Below the pieces are notes generated by a model that had not been told where the DNA came from, did no database searches, and saw only the letters and a list, made by a program, of their open reading frames with translations. Positions 1 through 6,172 of a stretch of DNA of 6,566 nucleotides are shown piece by piece. A program made the position numbers and the translations under genes. Source of the stretch: Streptosporangiaceae bacterium (GTDB taxonomy: Bacteria; Actinomycetota; Actinomycetes; Streptosporangiales; Streptosporangiaceae). The stretch spans positions 1 to 6,566 of the forward strand of contig JAICWX010000416.1 in assembly GCA_025934635.1 (NCBI GenBank), written 5' to 3'. Numbering within the stretch: position 1 is the first letter of the stretch; every line of letters starts with the position of its first letter.

Positions 1-1
1 G

Positions 2-328
2 AACAAGAACATCGACGCGGTGATCACCCTCGGCGCCCAGTTCGCGCTCATCGCCATCCAGGCCGAGGCGCAGTCGCACGCCACCGCCAAGATCTACACC
101 TTCGACACCAGCGCGGCCGAGATCGCCAAGATCAAGGCCGGGCAGGTGCAGTGGGCCATTGACCAGCAGCCTTACCTGCAGGGATACGAGTCGGTCGACG
201 CCCTGTGGCTGTTCCTGACCAACGGTGACCTCATCGGCGGCGGCCAGACCGTGTTCACCGGGCCCGCCTTCGTCGACAGCAGCAACGTCAACGCGGTGGC
301 CAAGTACGCCCAGCGAGGCACTCGCTGA
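2..328 (+). CDS. Sugar ABC transporter substrate-binding protein, C-terminal part (5' end outside window)
   Basis: This is the last 108 residues of an extracytoplasmic solute-binding protein that captures a sugar or cyclitol and delivers it to the permease encoded next. The frame is open from base 2 and ends at TGA 326-328. The visible part is the C-terminal half of the type I periplasmic-binding fold. It includes a TLGAQFAL segment, a YTFDTSAA strand, and the AIDQQPYLQGYESVDALW stretch, which matches the conserved D-Q-x-P-Y-x-Q-G-Y hinge and ligand region of ribose-, fructose- and inositol-binding proteins of the RbsB type. The protein ends in a hydrophilic tail, KYAQRGTR. The signal peptide and N-terminal lobe lie outside the window, so the lipoprotein nature cannot be seen. 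The binding protein-permease-ATPase order is as in fructose (Frc)-type operons. The family call is firm; the substrate is inferred from the downstream inositol-type enzymes. Confidence 0.9.
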   Translation, partial: NKNIDAVITLGAQFALIAIQAEAQSHATAKIYTFDTSAAEIAKIKAGQVQWAIDQQPYLQGYESVDALWLFLTNGDLIGGGQTVFTGPAFVDSSNVNAVAKYAQRGTR

Positions 329-346
329 CGCTGTAGAGCAGCACAG

Positions 347-355
347 AAAGGAAAG
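347..355 (+). promoter_or_regulatory. Ribosome binding site of the permease gene
   Basis: AAAGGAAAG lies with its AGGA core at 349-352, six bases before ATG 359. It supports that start in the 30-bp gap after the binding-protein gene. No promoter or terminator is visible in the gap, so the two genes are probably co-transcribed. Confidence 0.65.
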
Positions 356-358
356 CTC

Positions 359-1413
359 ATGGCTACGACAGCTGAAGCCCCGGTCGCCCCGCCGCCGAGA
401 ACCGACGAGCGGATCGGCCGTAAGTCCCCGCTGGCGCGGTTCCTGGCCCGGCCGGAGGCCGGCGCCATCGCGGGCGCCATCGTCATCTACATCTTCTTCT
501 TCATCATCGCCCCGCCGTTCCGCAACGCGTCCTCGTTCTCCTCGGTGCTGTACGTCACCTCGACCTACGGCCTGATGGCCACGCCGGTGGCGCTGCTGAT
601 GATCGGCGGCGAGTTCGACCTGTCGGCCGGCGTCGGGGTCACCAGCGCGGCGCTGTGCGGGTCGCTGTTCTCCTGGTGGTTCACCACCAACGCGTGGGTC
701 GGCGTGCTGGTCGCGCTGGGGTTCGCCCTGCTGATCGGCTTCATCAACGGCTGGATCGTGGTGCGCACCGGGATCCCGTCCTTCCTGGTCACCCTGGGCA
801 CGTTCTTCATGCTCCAGGGGATCAACATCGCGCTGACCCAGACCATCACCAACCAGGTGGCCAGCCCGGACATCTCCACCCTGCAGGGCTTCAGCTCCGC
901 CCGGACAGTGTTCTCCGGCAGCTTCACCATCGCCGGGGTGAACATCAGGACCAGCGTGATCTACTGGCTCGTCTTCATGATCATCGCCACCTACATCCTG
1001 ATGCGCACCCGGATCGGCAACTGGATCTTCGCGGTCGGCGGTCACGCGCCGTCCGCCCGGGCCGTCGGCGTGCCGGTCGGCCGGATGAAGATCGGCCTGT
1101 TCATGGCGGTGGGCCTGATGGCCTGGTTCACCGGCATGCACACCCTGTTCCTGTTCAACACCATCCAGTCCAGCCAGGGCGTCGGCAACGAGTTCGTCTA
1201 CATCATCGCGGCGGTCGTCGGCGGCTGCCTGCTGACCGGCGGTTACGGCTCCGCGATCGGCGCCGCTATCGGCGCGCTCATCTTCGGCATGGTCAACCAG
1301 GGCATCGTCTACGCCGGCTGGAACCCCGACTGGTTCCAGTTCTTCGTCGGCCTGCTGCTGCTCGGCGCGATCTTGCTGAACACCTATATCCGCCGACGTG
1401 CGGAGGCAGCGAT

Positions 1414-1417
<4 letters not shown>
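359..1417 (+). CDS. Sugar ABC transporter permease (RbsC/FrcC-type, BPD_transp_2 family)
   Basis: This 352-residue integral membrane protein would form the translocation channel of the importer, probably as a homodimer. After a cytoplasmic N-terminus of about 33 residues rich in Pro, Ala and Arg, hydrophobic segments occur around residues 34-52, 69-84, 88-108, 112-134, 138-158, 198-215, 244-266, 277-312 (long enough for two) and 324-343. Family hallmarks are GGEFDLSAG at 83-91, corresponding to the GGxDLSxG motif of RbsC, and the cytoplasmic coupling loop around residues 221-245 with [11 protein letters not shown], which contacts the ATPase. The [17 protein letters not shown] stretch near 294-310 is also typical. 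The length is slightly above RbsC (about 320) because of the N-terminal extension. The start is set by an AGGA site. The stop overlaps the next start (ATGA, 1414-1417), suggesting translational coupling. Family confidence is high; the specific sugar is not readable from the permease. Confidence 0.93.
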
Positions 1418-2354
<937 letters not shown>

Positions 2355-2358
<4 letters not shown>

Positions 2359-3305
2359 GCACGGATCCCCACGGTGCCGGGCCGGAGGCGCGCGATGGTG
2401 CGCGGCTCCGGCTGGGCACCTGCCCCGACTCCTGGGGCGTGTGGTTCGCCGACGACCCGCGGCAGATCCCGTGGACGCGGTTCCTGGACGAGGTCGCCGA
2501 GGTCGGCTACCCGTGGCTGGAGCTCGGCCCCTACGGCTACCTGCCGACCGGCCCGGCCCGGCTGGCCGACGAGCTGGCCAGCCGGGACCTCCAGGTGGCG
2601 GGCGGCACCGTGCACGGGTTCAGCGGGCTGCACCGGCCGGGCGACTGGCCGGACATTGCCCGGATCACCCGCCAGGTATCCGAGCTCACCGCCGCCGTCG
2701 GCGGCCGGCACGTGATCTTCGTGCCGGTGCCCGGCTACCGCGACGACGTCACCGGCGCGTTCACCGAGGCCGCCGAGCTCGACGCGGGGGAGTGGCAGAC
2801 CATGATCCGGGCCGCCAACGACCTGGGCCGGCTGACCGCCGAGGAGTACGGGCTCCGGCTGGAGTTCCACCCGCACGCGGACAGCCACGTCGAAACCCAG
2901 GCCCAGACGGAGCGGTTCCTGGACGGGACCGATCCTCGTTTGGTGTCGTTGTGTCTTGACACCGGCCACCTGGCCTACCGGCACGCGGACAACGTCGCCC
3001 TCATCCGGCGCTACCCCGATCGCATCGGGTACGTGCACATCAAGCAGATGGACCCGGCCATCGTGGCCCAGGCCGACCGCGAGGGACTGGCCTTCGGCCA
3101 GGCCGTGGCCATGGGCGCCAGCTGCGAGCCGCCGCTCGGCGAACCCGTCGTCGAGGCCGTCGCCAAGGCCTTGCGGGAGCTGGGCCGGGACCTGTTCGTC
3201 GTGGTCGAGCAGGACATGTACCCGGTGCCGTTCGACAAGCCGAAGCCGATCGCCGAGCGCACCTATGCCTACCTGCGCGGTGTCGGCGTCGGCCAGCCCG
3301 GCTGA
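2355..3305 (+). CDS. Sugar phosphate isomerase/epimerase, xylose isomerase-like TIM barrel (IolE-like)
   Basis: This 316-residue cytoplasmic protein belongs to the AP endonuclease 2/xylose isomerase-like TIM-barrel family (PF01261), whose members dehydrate, isomerise or epimerise keto-sugars and inososes. Expected metal and active-site residues are in order: E170 and H172 in LEFHPH, D202 and H205 in LDTGH, H228 in YVHIK and E285 in VVEQD. The N-terminus has the PDSWGVWF and [10 protein letters not shown] stretches common in actinobacterial cyclitol clusters. It lacks the GIAPIGWxNDD start of Bacillus IolE, so I do not assign that symbol. The GTG start at 2355 overlaps the ATPase stop (GTGA), implying coupling. 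The nearby ATG at 2395 is out of frame. Residues 193-201 (2931-2957) use codons unlike the rest of the gene. Next to iolG, an inosose dehydratase or inosose isomerase role is likely but not proven. Confidence 0.88.
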
Positions 3306-3332
3306 ACCCGCCGGCCGAACGCACCCCAGCCG

Positions 3333-3344
3333 AAGGAGCAGGAG
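3333..3344 (+). promoter_or_regulatory. Ribosome binding site of iolG (two purine blocks)
   Basis: AAGGAG (3333-3338) and GGAG (3341-3344) sit 11 and 5 bases before ATG 3350 and fix the start. They lie in a 44-bp gap after the IolE-like gene, where I see no hairpin terminator. Confidence 0.65.
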
Positions 3345-3349
3345 CAGCA

Positions 3350-4366
3350 ATGAATGTCCGCGTTGGCGTCATCGGAGTGGGGATGATCGGCCAGGACCAC
3401 ATCCGCCGGATCACGCACGTGCTTACCGGCGGGTCGGTCACGGCGGTCAATGACGTCGACGCGGCGCGCGCCGGGCAGGTCGCGGCGGGCCTGCCCGGCG
3501 CGCATGTTCACGACACCGCGGCCGCCCTGGTCGCGGACGGCACCGTGGACGCGATCCTGGTCGCGTCCTGGGGCGCGGCCCACGAGGAGCAGGTGCTGGC
3601 CGCGATCGCGGCCGGCAAGCCGGTGTTCTGCGAGAAGCCGCTCGCCCCGTCCAGCGCCGCCTGCCAGCGGATCATGGACGCCGAGATCGCGGCCGGGCGC
3701 CGGCTGATCCAGGTCGGCTTCATGCGCCGCTACGACGCCGGCTACCGGGCCATGAAGGCGGCCCTGGACGAGGGAAGCCTGGGCCCGCCGCTGCTCATGC
3801 ACTGCGCGCACCGCAACCCGTCGGTGCCGCCCTACTTCACCACCGGCATGAGCATCAGTGACTCGGCCGTGCACGAGATCGACATCGCCCGCTGGCTGTT
3901 CGGCGAGGAGATCACGGCCGCCGCCGTGCTCAGCCCGCGCCGCAGCGGGCAGGCCCCCGACGGCGTGCAGGACCCGCTGATCCTGCTCCTGGAGATGGCC
4001 GGCGGGGCGCTGGTCGACGATGAGCTGTTCGTGAACGCCCGGTACGGCTACGACGTCCGCGGCGAGGTCGTCTGCGAGAACGGCAGCGTGGCCCTGGCGG
4101 ACACCAGCGAGGTAACCGTGCGGACCGCCAACCGGCACGGCGGCCGCGTCCCGGTCGACTGGCGCGACCGGTTCATCCGCGCCTACGACATCGAGCTGCA
4201 GGACTGGCTGGACGCGGTGGCCGCGGGCACGTCGACCGGTCCCACCGCCTGGGACGGCTACGCCGCCGCCGCGGTCACCGACGCCGCCCTCGAGGCCCTG
4301 CGCACCGGCCAGCGCACCGCGGTGACCATGCCCGAACGCCCCGAGTTCTACGCCAAGGCCCCGTGA
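3350..4366 (+). CDS. iolG: Inositol 2-dehydrogenase (Gfo/Idh/MocA family)
   Basis: This 338-residue cytoplasmic enzyme is predicted to oxidise myo-inositol or a stereoisomer with NAD+ to 2-keto-myo-inositol (scyllo-inosose), the first step of inositol catabolism. The N-terminal Rossmann fold shows GVGMIG at 9-14. Asp35 after the second strand (VNDVD) is consistent with NAD+ preference. The catalytic triad is visible as K96 in EKP, D171 and H175 in SDSAVHEID. This is one residue offset from the Lys97/Asp172/His176 known for Bacillus subtilis IolG, and the length matches the usual 330-345. MRRYDAGY (125-132) and ELFVNARYGYDVRGE (225-239) are also typical of the inositol dehydrogenase branch. 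The start follows a good ribosome binding site. The main alternative is a scyllo- or D-chiro-inositol dehydrogenase, or a related sugar dehydrogenase of the same fold. The importer and TIM-barrel neighbours support cyclitol use. Confidence 0.9.
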   Translation: MNVRVGVIGVGMIGQDHIRRITHVLTGGSVTAVNDVDAARAGQVAAGLPGAHVHDTAAALVADGTVDAILVASWGAAHEEQVLAAIAAGKPVFCEKPLAPSSAACQRIMDAEIAAGRRLIQVGFMRRYDAGYRAMKAALDEGSLGPPLLMHCAHRNPSVPPYFTTGMSISDSAVHEIDIARWLFGEEITAAAVLSPRRSGQAPDGVQDPLILLLEMAGGALVDDELFVNARYGYDVRGEVVCENGSVALADTSEVTVRTANRHGGRVPVDWRDRFIRAYDIELQDWLDAVAAGTSTGPTAWDGYAAAAVTDAALEALRTGQRTAVTMPERPEFYAKAP

Positions 4367-4402
4367 AAAGAACGGCTCCGTGACCGAAGAACGGTGCAGC
4401 AG

Positions 4403-5266
4403 ATGAAGATCGCGCTCGACCCCTACATGTTCCGCCGGGTGCCGCTGACCGATCTGCCCGCGCTGGTCGCGGACCTGGGCTACTCCTGGATCGAGCTGTC
4501 ACCGCGGGACGACTTCATGCCGTTCTTCCTGCACCCGCGAGCGGACAAGGCGCAGATCGCCGCGTTCTCCCGGTCCCTGACCGCGGCCGGCGTGCGGGTC
4601 GCCTCGGTGCTGCCGCTGTACCGCTGGTCCGGCCCGGACGAGGACGAGCGCCAGGCCGCGGTGCGCTACTGGAAACGCGCCATCCAGATCACCGCCGACC
4701 TCGGCGTCGAGGTGATGAACTCCGAGTTCAACGGCCGCCCGGAGGCCGCCGCGGCCAGCGAGGCCCAGTTCTGGCGGTCGCTGGAGGAACTGCTGCCCGT
4801 CTTCGAGCGCGCGGGCGTGCGGCTGGCGCTCGAACCGCACCCGGACGACTTCATCGAGGACGGCCGGGCCGCGATCGACCTGATCCGCGGCATCGACAAG
4901 GACTGGGTCTCGTTCCTGTACTGCGCGCCGCACACCTTCCACCAGGGCGGCGACATCGAGGGCATCATGAAGTACGCCGGGCCGCTGCTGACCCAGCTCC
5001 ACATCGCCGACTCGTTCGACCACCGGGCCTCCTCCGGCCTGCGCTACATCGTCAACCCGCCCGGTTCGGCCGCCCGCATCCACCAGCACCTGGACATCGG
5101 CCAGGGCGAAGTCGACTGGGACGTCTTCTTCCGCACCCTGGCCGAGGTGAAGTTCGACGGCATCGCCACCGTGTGCGTCTTCGCCTGGGAGGAACGCGCC
5201 CGCGAGTCCTCGGTGCACAACCTGGAGCAGATCCGGCGCTACGTGGCCAAGCACGACCAGGCCTGA
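4403..5266 (+). CDS. Sugar phosphate isomerase/epimerase, xylose isomerase-like TIM barrel (IolH-like)
   Basis: This 287-residue TIM-barrel protein (PF01261 family) resembles the IolH-type proteins of inositol clusters, whose exact reaction is poorly defined. It begins MKIALDPYMFR and contains SPRDDFMPFF, LPLYRWSGPDEDERQA and MNSEFNGRPE, which I recognise as characteristic of this subgroup. Candidate metal-site residues are E144 and H146 (LEPHP), H177 and H180 (CAPHTFH), H200 (LHIAD) and E263 (FAWEE). The usual D-x-G-H of the family is replaced by CAPH. I chose ATG 4403 because family members start at this point. A GTG at 4394 would add three residues (total 290). Both starts have weak ribosome binding sites: GAAGA at 4386-4390 is 12 bases from the ATG and only 3 from the GTG. 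The 36-bp gap after iolG shows no terminator, so it should be in the same operon. Role in inosose or keto-sugar conversion is inferred. Confidence 0.87.
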   Translation: MKIALDPYMFRRVPLTDLPALVADLGYSWIELSPRDDFMPFFLHPRADKAQIAAFSRSLTAAGVRVASVLPLYRWSGPDEDERQAAVRYWKRAIQITADLGVEVMNSEFNGRPEAAAASEAQFWRSLEELLPVFERAGVRLALEPHPDDFIEDGRAAIDLIRGIDKDWVSFLYCAPHTFHQGGDIEGIMKYAGPLLTQLHIADSFDHRASSGLRYIVNPPGSAARIHQHLDIGQGEVDWDVFFRTLAEVKFDGIATVCVFAWEERARESSVHNLEQIRRYVAKHDQA

Positions 5267-5268
5267 CC

Positions 5269-5349
5269 ATGGCGCTCAAGCTCGGTGCGTACACCGCCTG
5301 CCCGGCCATGGCGGCCGGGAACCTCCGCGCCGCCGCCGCGAAGCCCTAA
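5269..5349 (+). pseudogene. Collapsed remnant of a third sugar isomerase/epimerase gene (26 codons)
   Basis: Two bases after the IolH-like stop, an ATG opens a 26-codon frame ending at TAA 5347-5349. Residues 1-11 (MALKLGAYTAC) match my recollection of the N-terminus of actinobacterial sugar phosphate isomerase/epimerases, which normally continue with a His-Asp-Arg segment and a full TIM barrel of roughly 330 residues. Residues 12-26 (PAMAAGNLRAAAAKP) instead resemble the extreme C-terminus of the same proteins, where an Ala-rich helix with an A-x-N-L-x-A-A-A pattern closes the chain. The simplest reading is an in-frame internal deletion of about 900-1000 bp that fused start to end, with the junction near 5300-5306. 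The product cannot form a barrel. The N-terminal resemblance is fairly clear to me; the C-terminal one is weaker. A genuine micropeptide is an alternative. Confidence 0.55.
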
Positions 5350-5356
5350 CCTCCAA

Positions 5357-5362
5357 TGTAAT
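5357..5362 (+). promoter_or_regulatory. Possible -10 box for the small zinc-site gene
   Basis: TGTAAT differs from the TATAAT consensus at one position and lies in a relatively AT-rich patch just after the operon end. It would give a leader of about 50 bases before ATG 5419. No matching -35 hexamer is visible at 16-18 bp, so this is weak. Confidence 0.22.
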
Positions 5363-5405
5363 CCCGCCAGGTGCCAGACTGGTGGCGAGGAGCCGGATCG
5401 CGCTC

Positions 5406-5413
5406 GGAGGAGG
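5406..5413 (+). promoter_or_regulatory. Strong ribosome binding site of the small zinc-site gene
   Basis: GGAGGAGG ends five bases before ATG 5419, close to an ideal anti-16S match. It decides the start at 5419 over the in-frame upstream GTG at 5371, which has no such site. Confidence 0.8.
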
Positions 5414-5418
5414 CCCGC

Positions 5419-5664
5419 ATGACCGTTCCGCCAGACTTCGGAGGCCATGAATTCGAGGAGGGGCTGCTGGAAGATCTCGGCGGCCCGCACGAGAAGCACC
5501 CCGCGCCGCACGACGACCAGGCCGGAGCCGACTGGGACGACAACGAGGCGCACGCCGCGGGCCAGGTCTGCGCCCTGTGCGGCGCGGTCATCCGGCCTGG
5601 CCAGGACACCCGGCTGCGCGCCGACGGTCAGTGGGAACACGAAGCCTGCCCCGTGACTACCTGA
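5419..5664 (+). CDS. Small acidic protein with a C-terminal CxxC...HxxC putative zinc site
   Basis: I do not recognise a named family for this 81-residue protein. The first 46 residues are hydrophilic, rich in Asp, Glu, His and Gly, with few hydrophobic residues and probably disordered. The C-terminal 32 residues contain C51-x2-C54, an IRPGQDTRLRADGQWEHE segment, then H74-x2-C77. This CxxC-x19-HxxC spacing suits one structural zinc ion in a small zinc-ribbon or treble-clef-like knuckle. There is no signal peptide or membrane segment, so it is presumably cytoplasmic. The ATG is fixed by GGAGGAGG with five-base spacing. It is 69 bp beyond the collapsed isomerase frame and 508 bp before typA, in the same direction as both, and may have its own promoter. 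Codon use is GC3-rich like the neighbours, supporting a real gene. Function is unknown; a protein- or nucleic acid-binding adaptor would be speculation. Confidence 0.75.
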   Translation: MTVPPDFGGHEFEEGLLEDLGGPHEKHPAPHDDQAGADWDDNEAHAAGQVCALCGAVIRPGQDTRLRADGQWEHEACPVTT

Positions 5665-5706
5665 CCACGGGCCGGCCGGTAATCCGCTGACCCGCTTCCC
5701 GGCCTC

Positions 5707-5776
5707 AGCTGCCGCACCCGCCCGCACCGCAGCTGCCGCACCCGCCCGCACCGCAGCTGCCGCACTCGCACCACAG
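5707..5776. repeat. 24-bp tandem repeat, two exact copies plus a degenerate third
   Basis: The unit begins AGCTGCCGCACCCG and ends CCGCACCGC. Copies lie at 5707-5730 and 5731-5754 (identical) with a decayed copy at 5755-5776. The period of 24 is a multiple of three, so each strand keeps one repeating peptide per frame. Minus-strand frames would read AAAAVRAG or CGSCGAGG. None has a supported start, so I treat this as a non-coding tandem repeat or the relic of a coding one. Confidence 0.85.
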
Positions 5777-5811
5777 CCCCCACCGCCACCCGCCCCGCCC
5801 TTCAGCAACGA

Positions 5812-5858
5812 CATCGATGCTCCATCAATGTCGCGGGAGCAGCATCGATGCTCCATCA
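5812..5858. repeat. 16-bp direct repeat with palindromic cores
   Basis: CATCGATGCTCCATCA occurs exactly at 5812-5827 and 5843-5858, start-to-start 31 bp, about three helical turns. Each copy contains the palindrome CATCGATG. In the second the palindrome extends to 12 bp, AGCATCGATGCT (5841-5852). GGAGC at 5836-5840 can pair with GCTCC of either copy, giving alternative hairpins. This arrangement resembles a tandem operator, but no regulator is known. Confidence 0.7.
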
Positions 5859-5867
5859 CGGCCGTGA
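5856..5867. repeat. 12-bp perfect palindrome TCACGGCCGTGA
   Basis: The palindrome overlaps the end of the second 16-bp direct repeat. A near-copy with one extra central base lies at 6038-6050. It is a possible protein-binding site; no regulator can be named. Confidence 0.5.
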
Positions 5868-5868
5868 C

Positions 5869-5895
5869 GCGCGCGCGATGCCGTCGAGCGCGCGC
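5869..5895. terminator. GC-only hairpin, possible intrinsic terminator
   Basis: GCGCGCGC at 5869-5876 pairs with GCGCGCGC at 5888-5895 across an 11-base loop. There is no U-tract on either side, which is common for terminator-like hairpins in high-GC actinobacteria. It lies about 205 bp past the small gene's stop, so it could end that transcript or insulate typA, but alternating GC could also be incidental. Confidence 0.35.
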
Positions 5896-5992
5896 CCGGC
5901 GAAGCCTCCCGTTAGCGAAGGGTGGCACCAGGGTCATCCCGGGCACCACCCGCCCCGTGAGCCTGACGTGCGTCCGATAGCGGCGGAACAGA

Positions 5993-5998
5993 TAAACT
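5993..5998 (+). promoter_or_regulatory. Possible distal -10 box for typA
   Basis: TAAACT fits the actinobacterial TANNNT -10 pattern and sits in an AT-rich stretch. No good -35 is seen at 16-19 bp. The transcript would carry a leader of about 170 bases including the hairpin at 6034-6059. Confidence 0.25.
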
Positions 5999-6033
5999 CG
6001 CGGATCTGTTGAGGTAGACGTAAGTAAGAAGCC

Positions 6034-6059
6034 GCCGTCACGGTCCGTGAGATGACGGC
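6034..6059 (+). promoter_or_regulatory. Inverted repeat with two competing stems upstream of typA
   Basis: GCCGTCA (6034-6040) pairs exactly with TGACGGC (6053-6059). Nested and overlapping, TCACGG (6038-6043) pairs with CCGTGA (6045-6050). The two stems share bases 6038-6040, so in RNA they would compete in part. It would lie in the leader only if transcription starts upstream, for example near 6005; otherwise it is a DNA-level inverted repeat upstream of the proximal -10. Confidence 0.4.
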
Positions 6060-6108
6060 CTCGCAGCGGTCGCCCGGCGCGTTCGGGAAAAGAAGATCGC
6101 GCGTTTAC

Positions 6109-6114
6109 TACACT
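6109..6114 (+). promoter_or_regulatory. Probable proximal -10 box of typA
   Basis: TACACT matches TANNNT, within the AT-rich stretch GCGTTTACTACACTGG, 58 bases before ATG 6173. A transcript would begin near 6120 and carry a leader of about 50 bases. The -35 region is poor: TTCGGG at 6082-6087 is 21 bp away. Confidence 0.4.
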
Positions 6115-6172
6115 GGAAGCAGCCGCCGGATCCGGCAACGCATCCCAGACGCCAAAGAACCGAGACTCACGC

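Larger units (their letters stand above)
5665..6172. other. 508-bp intergenic region before typA, structured but without a convincing gene
   Basis: No frame here combines a good start signal, GC3-biased codons and recognisable protein features. In order it holds a 24-bp tandem repeat, a 16-bp direct repeat with palindromic cores, a palindrome, a GC-only hairpin, a weak GGTGG/CCACC inverted repeat (5921-5925 with 5946-5950), two candidate -10 boxes and a hairpin in the presumed typA leader. Around 5990-6030 and 6085-6115 the base composition is clearly more AT-rich than the genes, as expected of promoter DNA. Confidence 0.6.

Noticed and set aside
5366..5386. Imperfect hairpin GCCAG...CTGGTGGC as operon terminator
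   Set aside because: The stem is short with a bulge, there is no U-tract, and it falls in the presumed leader of the small zinc gene, so the evidence is too thin.
5371..5418. GTG 5371 as start of the small zinc-site gene (97 residues)
   Set aside because: It has no ribosome binding site, while ATG 5419 has GGAGGAGG at ideal spacing.
5690..5835. Cys/Gly-rich minus-strand peptide as a coding gene
   Set aside because: A stop codon lies a short way upstream in that frame and no ATG, GTG or TTG follows before the Cys-rich part.
5707..5858. CRISPR-like array
   Set aside because: The 24-bp units are directly adjacent with no spacers, the 16-bp repeat has only two copies, and there are no cas genes.
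5848..6012. A 54-codon + strand frame starting MLHHGRDARAMPSS with GGGAG eight bases upstream
   Set aside because: The ribosome-site match is modest, third-position GC is clearly lower than in real neighbours, it starts inside a direct repeat and crosses the GC hairpin and a candidate promoter, and the translation is not recognisable. It is not excluded as a small protein, but it is unsupported.
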